From contig NZ_JANSJE010000003.1 of the NCBI RefSeq assembly GCF_047462415.1, positions 1-64,000 on the forward strand: a stretch of DNA of 64,000 bases. Direction: 5' to 3'. Made by a program: the position numbers and the translations under genes. The notes beneath the pieces were generated by a model that saw only the letters and a list, made by a program, of their open reading frames with translations, had not been told where the DNA came from and ran no database searches. Below, piece after piece: positions 49,500 to 58,210 of this stretch. This DNA comes from Thermostichus sp047462415. Its GTDB lineage: Bacteria > Cyanobacteriota > Cyanobacteriia > Thermostichales > Thermostichaceae. The first letter of the stretch is position 1, and every line of letters starts with the position of its first letter.

Positions 49500-50957
49500 A
49501 TGAGAGAGGGTTGTGTCCCGCCGTCGCAACCCGAGGGGGCTGGGGGCTGGGGGTCTGCCCGAGCTGCGGGAAGCCCTCGCCTGATGCTGCCTCAGTCCTC
49601 TTGGATCCCGGCCAACCGCTTGCATCGGCTCGTTTTTGGGGACAGGCGTCGCCCGCTGCCGCCGCCTCTGCGCCTGGTCGCAGGGTTGGGCCTGCTGGCG
49701 GTGGTGGGAACTTTGCTGCTGATGCTGCCGGGAATCGGGCGCGGAGATCCCTTGAGCTGGAATGAGGCGCTATTCACGGCCATGTCCGCCCTGAGCGTAA
49801 CGGGGCTCTCGACGATTGTGGCGGCGGAGGATCTCACTCTGTTCGGCCAGATCGTCTTGCTGCTGTTGATCCAAATTGGCGGGGTGGGCTTCATGGTTTT
49901 GGCGGTGGTGGTGTTCCAACTGATCGGGCGGCGCATCTCCCTGCTCAACCGCTTGGCGCTGTGCAATTCGCTGGGCCTGATCGATCCGGGGGCCATTCTG
50001 GAATTGACGCGGCGGGTGTTGATCGGGGTCACCCTGATCGAGCTGGGAGGGGCCCTGCTGCTCTGGGTGCATTGGCGGGATCTCTACGGGCCAGGTCGGG
50101 CGGTTTTTCTGGCCATTTTTCACGCCGTGTCAGCTTTCTGTAATGCGGGGTTCGACCTATTTGGGCAGGAGGGGATCCCTACGGATGGCCTGTCGCTGGC
50201 GATCTTGGGCGCTCTGATTTTTATCGGCGGCTTGGGCATCCCGGTTTTGTCGGATTTGTTAACTTGGCCGCGGGGCCACCGTCCCTCTCTGCACACCCGC
50301 ATCACTCTGGTTGTGGTAGTGGCCTTGCTCTGCACAGGCGGCTTGGGGATGTTCTTGGCCGAGAGTTTGCCCGAGGGATCCCTGCGGGAGCTGAACTGGC
50401 CCCGCCGCTTGGGCCTGACGTTTTTTCAATCGGTTTCGGCTCGTACCGCCGGGTTCGCCGGGATCCCCATTGAGGATTTGACCCCGGCAAGTCGGTTGTT
50501 GCTGATGGCTCTCATGTTTATCGGGGCAGCTCCGGCTTCTATGGGGGGTGGCATCACCACCGGAACCTTGGCGGTGTTGGTGCTGGCCCTGTGGGGCTAT
50601 GCCCGCGGCCTGCCCAGCGCCCAGATTGCCGGGCGCAGTTTGGATCCCTCGATGGTGCGCAAGGCGGCGGCGGTGCTGACGGTTTCTCTGTTTGTGGTGC
50701 TGTTGGCGGCCTGGCTGATCTTGATTTCCCACGGCAACAGCAGGCTGGATCCGGTGTTGTTTGAAGTGATCTCCGCTTTTGCCACCTGCGGTCTCTCGAC
50801 GGGGTTTACCGGGGAGCTGAACTTGTTTGGCCAACTGATCATCGTTTTGGTGATGTTCTGGGGCCGCTTGGGGGCACTGACCATCGTCTTGGCTTTGGCC
50901 CAACAGCAGCCCCGCCCGTTGGTGACCTACCCTGAAGAGTCGATCTTAATCGGTTAG
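49500..50957 (+). CDS. ktrB: Ktr/Trk-type potassium channel subunit KtrB
   Basis: A 485-residue membrane protein of the SKT family with four M1-P-M2 repeats. The pore segments read FTAMSALSVTGLST, FHAVSAFCNAGFDLFG, FFQSVSARTAGFAGI and EVISAFATCGLSTGFTG, each with the central filter glycine. AAGGGGG precedes ATG 49500. ATG 49584 would give a shorter N-terminus nearer the family norm, and the first 28 residues look atypical (Gly/Pro-rich). Confidence 0.92.
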   Translation: MREGCVPPSQPEGAGGWGSARAAGSPRLMLPQSSWIPANRLHRLVFGDRRRPLPPPLRLVAGLGLLAVVGTLLLMLPGIGRGDPLSWNEALFTAMSALSVTGLSTIVAAEDLTLFGQIVLLLLIQIGGVGFMVLAVVVFQLIGRRISLLNRLALCNSLGLIDPGAILELTRRVLIGVTLIELGGALLLWVHWRDLYGPGRAVFLAIFHAVSAFCNAGFDLFGQEGIPTDGLSLAILGALIFIGGLGIPVLSDLLTWPRGHRPSLHTRITLVVVVALLCTGGLGMFLAESLPEGSLRELNWPRRLGLTFFQSVSARTAGFAGIPIEDLTPASRLLLMALMFIGAAPASMGGGITTGTLAVLVLALWGYARGLPSAQIAGRSLDPSMVRKAAAVLTVSLFVVLLAAWLILISHGNSRLDPVLFEVISAFATCGLSTGFTGELNLFGQLIIVLVMFWGRLGALTIVLALAQQQPRPLVTYPEESILIG

Positions 50958-51022
50958 CTAAGGCAGTCTTCGTTAGACTGGGTATCGGAGTTCTCTGTCT
51001 CTCGCGTTGCCAGGAGCCATCC

Positions 51023-52123
51023 GTGTCCAAGTTCCTTCTCATCGGTTCTACTGAGCCCTTCAGCGGCAAGTCGGCAGCCATCTTGGGTTTGGCCAAGCAT
51101 TTGCAGCGGCAGGGGGTGCAAGTTACCTACAGCAAGCCGATTGGATCGTGGGCTAGAGAGGATGGCTCCCCGGAAGGGATGGATCCGGATATGCGCTTTG
51201 TAGCGGAGACGCTGCGGCTGACTCAGATGCCTCCCATGCTTCTCCAGCTCAACGAAGAGGCGTTGCTGGCTCACATCCAGCAGTCGCTGGAGAAGCTGGC
51301 CCCCGCCTGCTCCGTTGCCCCTCTGCTGGAGTTTGCCGAGGGATCCGCTGCGGATTTGATCCTGCTAGAGGGCCCCGCCGATCTCTACGAGGGAGAGTTG
51401 TTTGGCCTCTCCTTGGCCAAAATGGCCCAAGCCCTGGATGCTCAGGTACTGCTGATCAACCGCTACCACTCCCCTTTGGCGGTCGATTCTCTTCTCTTTG
51501 CCCACCGCCAACTGGGATCCCATTTGGCCGGCGTGCTGCTCAACGATGTGCCGCCCGACCAGATGGAGCCCACCAAGACCACCGTTCGACCCTTCCTGGA
51601 GGCGAAAGGGATCCCGGTTTTGGGCATTTTGCCCTCCCACCGCATTTTGCGCAGCATCAGCGTCGGCGAGCTGGCGCGGCAACTGGAGGCCGAGGTGCTC
51701 TGCTGCCCAGATCGCCTGGATTTGATGGTAGAAAACATCGCCGTGGGGGCGATGAACGTCAACTCGGCCTTGAAGTACTTCCGCAAGCTGGAGCACAAGG
51801 CGGTGATCACCGGCGGAGACCGCACCGATATTCAACTGGCCGCCCTGGAAACTTCCACCCTCTGCCTGATCTTGACCGGCAAGCTGCCTCTGGATCCCCG
51901 CATTCAATCTCGAGCAGAAGAGCTGGAAGTGCCGATCCTCTCGGTGGATCTGGACACTTTCACCACCATTAACCGCATCGAACGGGTTTTTGGCCAAATT
52001 CGCCTCCATGAGGAGGTGAAAGTCCGCTGCATCCAGGAGCTAATGTCAGCAAATTTTGACTTTTCTCGCCTCTATGCTCATTTGGGCTTGACACAACCCC
52101 TAGTGTCAGCGGCGGGCACCTAA
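51023..52123 (+). CDS. P-loop/DRTGG-domain protein (BioD/phosphotransacetylase N-terminal-like)
   Basis: A 366-residue protein. The N-terminal half is a dethiobiotin-synthetase-like P-loop domain (LIGSTEPFSGKSAAILGLAKHL), and the C-terminal half is a DRTGG domain (KYFRKLEHKAVITGGDRTDIQLAALET). The same pair is the N-terminal part of long bacterial phosphotransacetylases and also exists alone in cyanobacteria. A regulatory nucleotide-binding role is likely, but the target is unknown. It starts with GTG 51023. Confidence 0.82.
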   Translation: MSKFLLIGSTEPFSGKSAAILGLAKHLQRQGVQVTYSKPIGSWAREDGSPEGMDPDMRFVAETLRLTQMPPMLLQLNEEALLAHIQQSLEKLAPACSVAPLLEFAEGSAADLILLEGPADLYEGELFGLSLAKMAQALDAQVLLINRYHSPLAVDSLLFAHRQLGSHLAGVLLNDVPPDQMEPTKTTVRPFLEAKGIPVLGILPSHRILRSISVGELARQLEAEVLCCPDRLDLMVENIAVGAMNVNSALKYFRKLEHKAVITGGDRTDIQLAALETSTLCLILTGKLPLDPRIQSRAEELEVPILSVDLDTFTTINRIERVFGQIRLHEEVKVRCIQELMSANFDFSRLYAHLGLTQPLVSAAGT

Positions 52124-52151
52124 AAAAATCATTATCAGACCTCTCTACCCC

Positions 52152-52189
52152 TAGTGCTTAATTAGATATTTTTCCAAAACTAAGCACTA
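52152..52189. repeat. Perfect 9-bp inverted repeat downstream of the DRTGG gene
   Basis: TAGTGCTTA and TAAGCACTA with a 20-nt AT-rich loop. It may end the DRTGG transcript or bind a regulator. Confidence 0.6.
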
Positions 52190-52365
52190 TACCTGATCAA
52201 GATGAAAATAAGCTCTGTTCTGGTGCGCTGGCTTCTAGTGTCTGATGCTTTCCAGCATCTGCAATGATTTCTGCAAAAAAACGCAGAGATCTCCCGCCGA
52301 GTTGGCCTACTCGCTGAATTGGGGGGATATCATGCGAGTATTCATCACCTCAACACACCACTCCT

Positions 52366-52391
52366 CCCCCAGGTTTTCTGGGGGTTTTTGT
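52366..52391 (+). terminator. Orphan Rho-independent terminator
   Basis: CCCCCAG-gtttt-CTGGGGG followed by TTTTTGTTTG. The nearest upstream gene ends 240 bp away beyond another inverted repeat, so the terminator probably serves a short noncoding transcript. Confidence 0.85.
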
Positions 52392-52563
52392 TTGCGCTGT
52401 TTTGGCAGGAGTTCCCTATCTCTATACCCTAACGGGGCTTATGCTGCTGATGGTGTGAAATAAGGCTTCGCTGACGCTGCTTCCACTAAATATCTACTAA
52501 GTAGTGGCGCTGACAGGCCTGGGGGGGTTAAGATCCAGTGTCTGTTGCGAGCAGGGATCCTGA

Positions 52564-53067
52564 ATGATGGCCCAAGTCTCACGGATTCACAACCGTGGAG
52601 GAGCGCGCCCTAGCCGTCCGCTTGCTTGCCCCCACAGCGGCATCTTTACCGACGGGGGCTGTTCCCCCAATCCGGGGCCAGGGGGATGGGCGGTGGTGGT
52701 GGTTGAGGATGACCAAGTTGTGGAGAAGTTTTGGGGAGGGGATCCCGCCAGCACCAACAACCGCATGGAGTTGACCGGCCTCATTCGGGCTTTGCAATAT
52801 TGCCACGACACCCAGAGCAACAGCATAGACACCATCTACAGCGATTCTCACCTTTGCGTACAGACCTACAACGATTGGATGGAGCGCTGGGCAGCGCAGG
52901 GGTGGCGGCGGCGCACGGGGTCGGTGGAAAACTTGGACTTGGTGCAAGAGCTGTATCAACTGAAACGGCAGTGCCCGCAGGTGCGGGTGGCCTGGATCCC
53001 AGCCCATCGGGGTCTGCGCTGGAACGAATATGTGGATGGGCTGGTCGCGCGCGCCCGATCCAAGTAA
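52564..53067 (+). CDS. rnhA: Ribonuclease HI
   Basis: A 167-residue type 1 RNase H. Catalytic acidic residues are in FTDGGCSPNPGPGGW (D), NNRMELTGLIRAL (E), YSDSHLCVQTYNDW (D) and NEYVDGLV (D), with the histidine in WIPAHRGLRWNEY. It removes RNA from RNA:DNA hybrids. The N-terminal 25 residues before the domain are basic and non-conserved. GGGATCC directly precedes the ATG. Confidence 0.93.
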   Translation: MMAQVSRIHNRGGARPSRPLACPHSGIFTDGGCSPNPGPGGWAVVVVEDDQVVEKFWGGDPASTNNRMELTGLIRALQYCHDTQSNSIDTIYSDSHLCVQTYNDWMERWAAQGWRRRTGSVENLDLVQELYQLKRQCPQVRVAWIPAHRGLRWNEYVDGLVARARSK

Positions 53068-53164
53068 CTAGTTTCTACATAATTTCGGCGGGCGGGCCTG
53101 GGATCACAGACAGCCTTCGAGTTTATCGCTTATGCTCAAGAGGACGGCTCGTTGCAGGTGTGGT

Positions 53165-54811
53165 ATGCAGGCCCAACTTTATCGTCGCCCTCGTCCGTTC
53201 TCCCTGACATTGATGGCGGTGGGGGGCTCTTGGCTTTTGGGCTCCTGTCAGCTCAGGGCACCCCAGGTGCAGTTGCCCGGCGATGTCCTGCCGGAGACGG
53301 CGCTGGTGCCCCAGTCAGCACCCTTAGTGCTGGCCTTTTCTACCAAACCAGAAGAGGCGCTGCGCACCCACCCTGACCTTTTGGCTCAGTGGGAGAGCTG
53401 GACGGACAAAGCTTGGGCTAGCGCCGGCCAGGAGTTCTCCCGCGAGGAAATCCAGGCCTGGGCCAGGGATCAATTCACGCTGGCGGTGGTGATCCCCAAT
53501 CTAGTGCCGGGGGCTGCGGAGCCGGTGCCCGGGATCCTCTTTGGAGCCAGCACCCGCAACGCCGATCTGTCCAGGCAATTCCTGGCCCAAGTGCGGCAAC
53601 AGGCAGAGGCGGAAGGGGCCAACTTCGAGCAGCGCCAGGAGCAAGGGGTGACTCTCTACGTGCAAACCAATGGGGAGCCGGGCGAACGGTGGGTGACTGC
53701 GGAGTTTGGCAACCGCTTCGTGGCCCTGGCCAACGATCCCAAGGTGATGGAGCAGGCAATTGCTGTCTATCGCGGCCAGGCGGAGCCCATTAGCCGCGCC
53801 GAAGCTTTCCAAGCTGCCGTGGGCGATCTCTACCAGAAGCCGGGCGCCCTGGCCTTTGCCTACTTCAACTTCCAGGCTTTGCAGGAGGATCCCGAGTCTT
53901 TCCGAGATTGGACGCGGGACTGGGATCCGGCAGAGCTGGGATCCCTGCAGCCGCTGCGCTCTTTGGCTATGGCTGCCCACTGGCGGGAGCAGGGCCTGCA
54001 GATGCGCCTACTCACCCAACTGGATCCCCAAACTCCCCTGCTGCGCAGGTGGCAGACTGCCCGGGGCGAGCTGATCCAGCGGCTGCCCGGCAGTGCCCTG
54101 GCGGTGATCACCACCCAGCAGGTTGCCCAACGCTGGCAGGCGGTTGTGTCGGAGCTGGAAGAGGATCCCCAGGCCAAAGAGTCCCTGGATGAACTGCGGG
54201 CCGAGTTCCGCACCAACACCCGCCTGGATCTGGATCGAGACCTGATGGCTTGGCTGGATGGGGAGATAGCCTTGCTGGTGGCGCCCGATGCCCAGGCCCA
54301 CCCCCTCTTGCAAGGCATGGGGGCGGCTTTGATCATCGAGAGCAGCCAAAAAGACAAAGCCAACGCGGCCCTGGCCCAGTTGGATCGGCTGGCTCAGGAG
54401 TCGGGCGCGCGAGTAACGGAAGCCGATGGCCAGGTAACCTGGGCGGATCCCTTGTTTAACCGTCCGCTTCTAACCCGTGCCTGGGAAGGCAACTACCTGA
54501 TGGTTACCACCAGCACGGCGGCGCTGCAAAGCCTTGCCCAGCGCCAGGGCAATCTGCTTCCTCAAACCGAGCCGCTGAAAACCCTCTACAACCAGTTGCC
54601 CAAGCCCAACTACGGCTACTTTTTGCTGAATTGGCGAGGCCTCCGCACGGTGCTGGAAGCCGCCTTGCCAGGTGGGCTGGCCAGCGTAGAGCCGGAAGCC
54701 CGCGAGCTGCTGACCCGCATCGATGGGGTGGGGATCACCAGCTACCCCGCCGGGGAGCACGCCTTTGGGCTGGAGCTGCTGGTTACCGTTCCGCCCAAGC
54801 CACAGCCGTAA
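53165..54811 (+). CDS. DUF3352 family lipoprotein
   Basis: A 548-residue exported protein. The signal peptide (FSLTLMAVGGSWLLGSC) ends in a lipobox-like LGSC. The mature part follows the cyanobacterial DUF3352 layout: DVLPETALVPQSAPLVLAFST, FALANDPKVMEQAI-like repeats, and a C-terminal INWRGLRTVLEA-like region (LLNWRGLRTVLEAALPGG, RIDGVGIT). The function is unknown. ATG 53165 fits a signal peptide better than ATG 53132. Confidence 0.8.
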   Translation: MQAQLYRRPRPFSLTLMAVGGSWLLGSCQLRAPQVQLPGDVLPETALVPQSAPLVLAFSTKPEEALRTHPDLLAQWESWTDKAWASAGQEFSREEIQAWARDQFTLAVVIPNLVPGAAEPVPGILFGASTRNADLSRQFLAQVRQQAEAEGANFEQRQEQGVTLYVQTNGEPGERWVTAEFGNRFVALANDPKVMEQAIAVYRGQAEPISRAEAFQAAVGDLYQKPGALAFAYFNFQALQEDPESFRDWTRDWDPAELGSLQPLRSLAMAAHWREQGLQMRLLTQLDPQTPLLRRWQTARGELIQRLPGSALAVITTQQVAQRWQAVVSELEEDPQAKESLDELRAEFRTNTRLDLDRDLMAWLDGEIALLVAPDAQAHPLLQGMGAALIIESSQKDKANAALAQLDRLAQESGARVTEADGQVTWADPLFNRPLLTRAWEGNYLMVTTSTAALQSLAQRQGNLLPQTEPLKTLYNQLPKPNYGYFLLNWRGLRTVLEAALPGGLASVEPEARELLTRIDGVGITSYPAGEHAFGLELLVTVPPKPQP

Positions 54812-54817
54812 GCTCCT

Positions 54818-54890
54818 TCTCCCCTCTCCCAGAGGGAGAGGGGCCGGGGGTGAGGGCAGCTCCCTCTGGGAGAGGGGCCGGGGGTGAGGG
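54818..54890 (+). repeat. REP-like hairpin repeat, locus 5 (two units)
   Basis: One full unit (CTCCCCTCTCCCAGAGGGAG with tail) and one truncated unit (CTCCCTCTGGGAGAGGGG with tail) in tandem between convergent genes. Confidence 0.88.
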
Positions 54891-54942
54891 CTACAACCGG
54901 ATCAGGCCGTAGGTGAGGGCTACAACCGGATCAGGCCGTAGG
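54885..54942. repeat. 29-bp perfect tandem duplication at the 3' end of the response regulator gene
   Basis: Two identical 29-bp units (54885-54913 and 54914-54942), each starting TGAGGGCTACAACCGG. The downstream unit contains the last codons of the response regulator gene, so the other unit is a spare copy of its 3' end. TGAGGGC is shared by the REP tail and the gene, so slippage or REP-linked recombination may have produced it. Confidence 0.9.
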
Positions 54943-55651
54943 TGAGGGCGTAGCGCACCAGCTCGGTGCGGCTGCTGGTGCCCGTCTTGTTGAGGAGGCG
55001 GGTGACGTATTTTTCCACGTTGCGCACGCTGGTTTGCAGTTGTTTGGCAATTTCTTTGTTCATCAGACCTTCTGCCACCTTCTCCAACACCTGCTGTTCC
55101 CGCGGCGTCAGCTCCACCTTAATCGGTGGGGGCAAAGGAGTTGGGGTGAGGGGCTGAGAGGGACTGGTTGGGGGGAGAGTTCGCTCCGACAGCAGGGCGC
55201 GAATCGAGGCCAGCTCGCGGGCCACCACTTCCGAGGGGCTAGCCGCGCGCGAGCGCTCAATGAGATTGGAGACAATGGCCACCAGCTCTTCCGGATCGAA
55301 GGGCTTGGGCAAGTAGGCATCGACGCCGGCCCGGTAGCCCTGGATGCGGTCGGCAGTCATGCCTTTGGCGGTGAGGAACACCACCGGCAGATGGCTGTAG
55401 GGCTCGAGTTTTCGCACTTGCGCCAAAAATTGGTAGCCGTCCATGCCCGGCATCATGATGTCGGAGATGATCAGTTGCGGTTGGGCCGTGCCGAGAAGCT
55501 GCAGAGCCTGCTGGGCGTTGGCAGCCGGGATCACCTCAAAGCCGCTGTCTTCTAGGTAGGCTTGCACTGCCTCCCGCAGACCTGGCTCGTCATCTACCAA
55601 CAAGATGCGGGCCAAGGCAGGTTCGGGTTTGGCTTGAGCGGAGGGGGCCAT
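54920..55651 (-). CDS. NarL/LuxR-type response regulator
   Basis: A 243-residue regulator. The receiver domain has the acidic pair VDDE (about residues 19-22), the phospho-aspartate in LIISDIMMPGMDGYQFL and the lysine in YLPKPFDPEEL. After a Pro-rich linker, the C-terminal LuxR HTH runs LTPREQQVLEKVAEGLMNKEIAKQLQTSVRNVEKYVTRLLNKTG. It resembles the cyanobacterial/plastid Ycf29 type. It lies directly downstream of two kinase genes on the same strand, which are its likely partners. Confidence 0.9.
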   Translation of the reverse strand: MAPSAQAKPEPALARILLVDDEPGLREAVQAYLEDSGFEVIPAANAQQALQLLGTAQPQLIISDIMMPGMDGYQFLAQVRKLEPYSHLPVVFLTAKGMTADRIQGYRAGVDAYLPKPFDPEELVAIVSNLIERSRAASPSEVVARELASIRALLSERTLPPTSPSQPLTPTPLPPPIKVELTPREQQVLEKVAEGLMNKEIAKQLQTSVRNVEKYVTRLLNKTGTSSRTELVRYALTYGLIRL

Positions 55652-55718
55652 TGGGCAGCTCCTGGATAGCTTTCAAGATTTTGGCTGGGAGAAACACCCT
55701 TGCTCACACTTTCAAGCT

Positions 55719-56498
55719 CTACTGGGCCGTGGGCAATCTGAGGCGAAAACAAGAGCCTTGGGGGGAGCTGTCCACGCGAAGGTCTCCTCCCATCTGGGTG
55801 GCCAAGTCGCGGCTAATGGCCAACCCCAGCCCCTGTCCTGGCTTAGAAAGATCCGCCCGAAAGAAAGGGTCAAAGATCCGCTCCAGGTTCTCGGGGTGGA
55901 TGCCGGGGCCATTATCACAGACGGCGATCCACACCTCTTGGCGAGAGGAGGCGCTTGAGCCTCTCGCTTCCTCGGTGAGCTTGACCTCCACCCTGAGCTG
56001 GATGTCGCCGGGGGGCGGGGTGTACTTGCAGGAGTTGTCGATTAAGTTATCCAACACCTGGCGCAGGGCGCGGGGATCCGCCTGTACCGGCGGCAGGGAA
56101 GGGGGAAGAACGGCCTGAAAGCGATGTCCCTGTGCTTCTGCCAGAGCCTGATAGATGGGGATCCACTCCCGCAGCAGGTCGGCCAAGGCAAGTGGCCGCA
56201 GGTGGAGAGGGGCTGGGATCCCGTCCAAGCGCTCGAGCTCCGCCAGCAGATCCTGCAGATGCCTGCACTCTTGCTCAATGCTGAGGCCAATCCAATGGTT
56301 GCGATCGTCGGGGGGCAGACGCTTTTGCAACAACTTGGCCAACGTGCTCAGGGCAGTTAGAGGATTGCGCATCTCGTGGAGCAAGGTGGAGAGCTGCTGG
56401 GCAGATAGGGTGATCCCCCCGCCAGGCCTGGGATCCCCAGCTCCACAGGCAGGCTCTGGCTCTGGATGGTGTTCGGCAACTTTTCTGGCTCTCGGCAT
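55719..56498 (-). CDS. Histidine kinase without sensor domain (intact catalytic core)
   Basis: A protein of about 259 residues. The HisKA H-box is LSTLLHEMRNPLTALSTLAKLL, followed by a full HATPase domain: N-box LIDNSCKYTPP, G1 VCDNGPGIHPENLERIFDPFFRAD, and G2 GQGLGLAISRDLATQMGGDL. No input domain precedes the H-box, only a short Pro-rich lead. It lies between the degenerate kinase and the response regulator. The ATG at 56498 is chosen, and the frame extends to 56549. Confidence 0.85.
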   Translation of the reverse strand: MPRARKVAEHHPEPEPACGAGDPRPGGGITLSAQQLSTLLHEMRNPLTALSTLAKLLQKRLPPDDRNHWIGLSIEQECRHLQDLLAELERLDGIPAPLHLRPLALADLLREWIPIYQALAEAQGHRFQAVLPPSLPPVQADPRALRQVLDNLIDNSCKYTPPPGDIQLRVEVKLTEEARGSSASSRQEVWIAVCDNGPGIHPENLERIFDPFFRADLSKPGQGLGLAISRDLATQMGGDLRVDSSPQGSCFRLRLPTAQ

Positions 56499-56600
56499 GG
56501 ATCCAATCTCTAGACTCTCCCGGCGCTGGCAGATCGATCCTAGCCCCATCTCCCCTGCGATCCGCCATAAGGATATCGGGATGAGAGCGGGATCGGTGGC

Positions 56601-58112
56601 TCATAGCTGGCGGGGCAGGTAGATGTTGAGAATTTCCCCCCGGTGGGCGCGGTGGCGCACGGTGAGGTAGCCCCCCAAGGCGCGGAACAAGGTTTGGGTG
56701 ACGGGAAGGCTGAGGCTCACTGCACCCGTATCCGGCTGCACGACCAACAGCTGCCCAATGGCTTGGGGAGATTTGGGCTCTGAGTCGGCAGCGGCGTTGC
56801 TGGCCTCAGGTGTGTTGACCTGAAACTGGAGTTTGACCAGCTCGCCAGCGCTGACCAGCTGGGCGCGAATGTGGCTGCCGGCCGGTGTGCTGCGGGCAAT
56901 GCGATCCACCATGCCGAACAGCACCGCTTCCAGCGCCTTGGGATCGCTGACCACATCCGGCAGCTCGTCGGGGATCTGCAGCTCCAGTTGGGATCCCCGT
57001 CGTTTCACCTGCTCCTGCCAGCGAGGTAGGTTTTGCCGCACCAAGTCCACCAACGCAATGGGCTCTAGCTGGAGCCGACGCCCTTCGCCGGGAGTGGCAG
57101 CGGGCATCACCGTTTCCGTGGCCTGGAAGAACAGCCCGAAGCGGTTGATCTGCTCGGTACATTCGCGATCGATTTTCTCTACGTATTCCCGTACCCGTGG
57201 CGGCAGGTCGCGCCGCTTCAGAATGAGACTGACCAAGGTGCGGATGGTGCTAAGGGGGGTCTGGATCTCGTGAATGAGAGCCCGCAACAGTTCTGCCTCC
57301 GAAAGGCTGCTCTGTTGACCAGAGGACTGGCTCTGGGGAGAGGAATCTGTGGGGGAAGGGGGAGAGGAAGCTGCCGAGAGCCGCCCCTTCTTGGTGTCTT
57401 CTGGCCGGGTTGGGGGCGCAGGGGAGTTCTCCACCTCAGCTCTGGCAGGGGGCAGGCAAGCGGGCGAGGAGCCCGATTCGGCCAAGTTCCCTAACAAAAG
57501 AAGGCTGCTGAAGCGGGCCAGCACCCGCACATGCGGCTGCATCAGTGGATAGTGGATGGCCAACTCTCGCCAAGCAGCAAGCTGATCCGGCCTGCCCTGT
57601 TGAACCCGCTGCTCCAGGCTTTGCCAAGCCCGATGCACCACCTCCGGCTCAAAAGACACCATCATGCCTCTTTGCCGCGTGTGGGGGTGATACCCTTGGG
57701 CGGCCACCGCCGAAAAAACAGGGGTGAGCACCAGCAAAAAAGGCTCCTCCACCAAGGGATCCCGCGGCAGGAGAGGGATCACCGTCTGGCCAGGGGTCAG
57801 GATCGACTCCGGCGACAGATCGGGGGTAAACAGCCAGGGGGCTTCGCGGGCCGGCTCTTGCAGCTTCAGGTTGGGTTCTGGGGCGTCGATGGGCAGCGGC
57901 AGCTGGGGCAGCGGATCCCGCACCACCCAGGGGGGCCACCAAGACACCGGCCCACCGATCACCACGCCAAACCGTCCCACCTCTTGCCATAGCTGGAGCA
58001 GGGCTGCCACCGTCTGCTGCCACGAGCGCTCCCCCGCCCCCGGCAACCATTCCGGCAAAGGCAGAGCAGCCCACAAGGCTTCCATTAAAGACAGAAATCG
58101 GCGGCTGTTCAC
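56601..58112 (-). CDS. Histidine-kinase-like protein with degraded ATPase domain
   Basis: A protein of about 503 residues. The N-terminal 210 residues are an uncharacterised sensor-like region (WQQTVAALLQLWQEVGRFGVVIGG, PHVRVLARFSSLLLLGN). A linker precedes the HisKA H-box ALIHEIQTPLSTIRTLVSLILKRRDLP. In the ATPase region the N-box is replaced by LFGMVDRIARSTPAGS, and no DxGxG (G1) is present. I infer that it can be phosphorylated or act as a scaffold, but not bind ATP itself. GTG 58112 has AGGG near it. The frame extends to 58214. Confidence 0.78.
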   Translation of the reverse strand: MNSRRFLSLMEALWAALPLPEWLPGAGERSWQQTVAALLQLWQEVGRFGVVIGGPVSWWPPWVVRDPLPQLPLPIDAPEPNLKLQEPAREAPWLFTPDLSPESILTPGQTVIPLLPRDPLVEEPFLLVLTPVFSAVAAQGYHPHTRQRGMMVSFEPEVVHRAWQSLEQRVQQGRPDQLAAWRELAIHYPLMQPHVRVLARFSSLLLLGNLAESGSSPACLPPARAEVENSPAPPTRPEDTKKGRLSAASSPPSPTDSSPQSQSSGQQSSLSEAELLRALIHEIQTPLSTIRTLVSLILKRRDLPPRVREYVEKIDRECTEQINRFGLFFQATETVMPAATPGEGRRLQLEPIALVDLVRQNLPRWQEQVKRRGSQLELQIPDELPDVVSDPKALEAVLFGMVDRIARSTPAGSHIRAQLVSAGELVKLQFQVNTPEASNAAADSEPKSPQAIGQLLVVQPDTGAVSLSLPVTQTLFRALGGYLTVRHRAHRGEILNIYLPRQL

Positions 58113-58210
58113 GGATCCCTTTGTCCCACCCTTCCCCTGTAGGCTAGCGGTTGTGGTGCTCCCAGGACAGCGGAAAACCTCACCTGCTCCAGGGCGGATC
58201 CCCGCCTTGC

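Larger units (their letters stand above)
52124..52563. other. 440-bp noncoding region with inverted repeat and terminator
   Basis: No protein-coding gene is convincing. TAGTGCTTA (52152-52160) and TAAGCACTA (52181-52189) form a perfect 9-bp inverted repeat. A Rho-independent terminator stands at 52366-52391. The 175 bp between them might be a small RNA (see the finding). Confidence 0.55.

Noticed and set aside
52446..52472. AAGGCTTCGCTGACGCTGC as a tenth element copy
   Set aside because: Only the GCTGACGC part matches. The GGACTCCGTCCC half is absent, so I do not count it.
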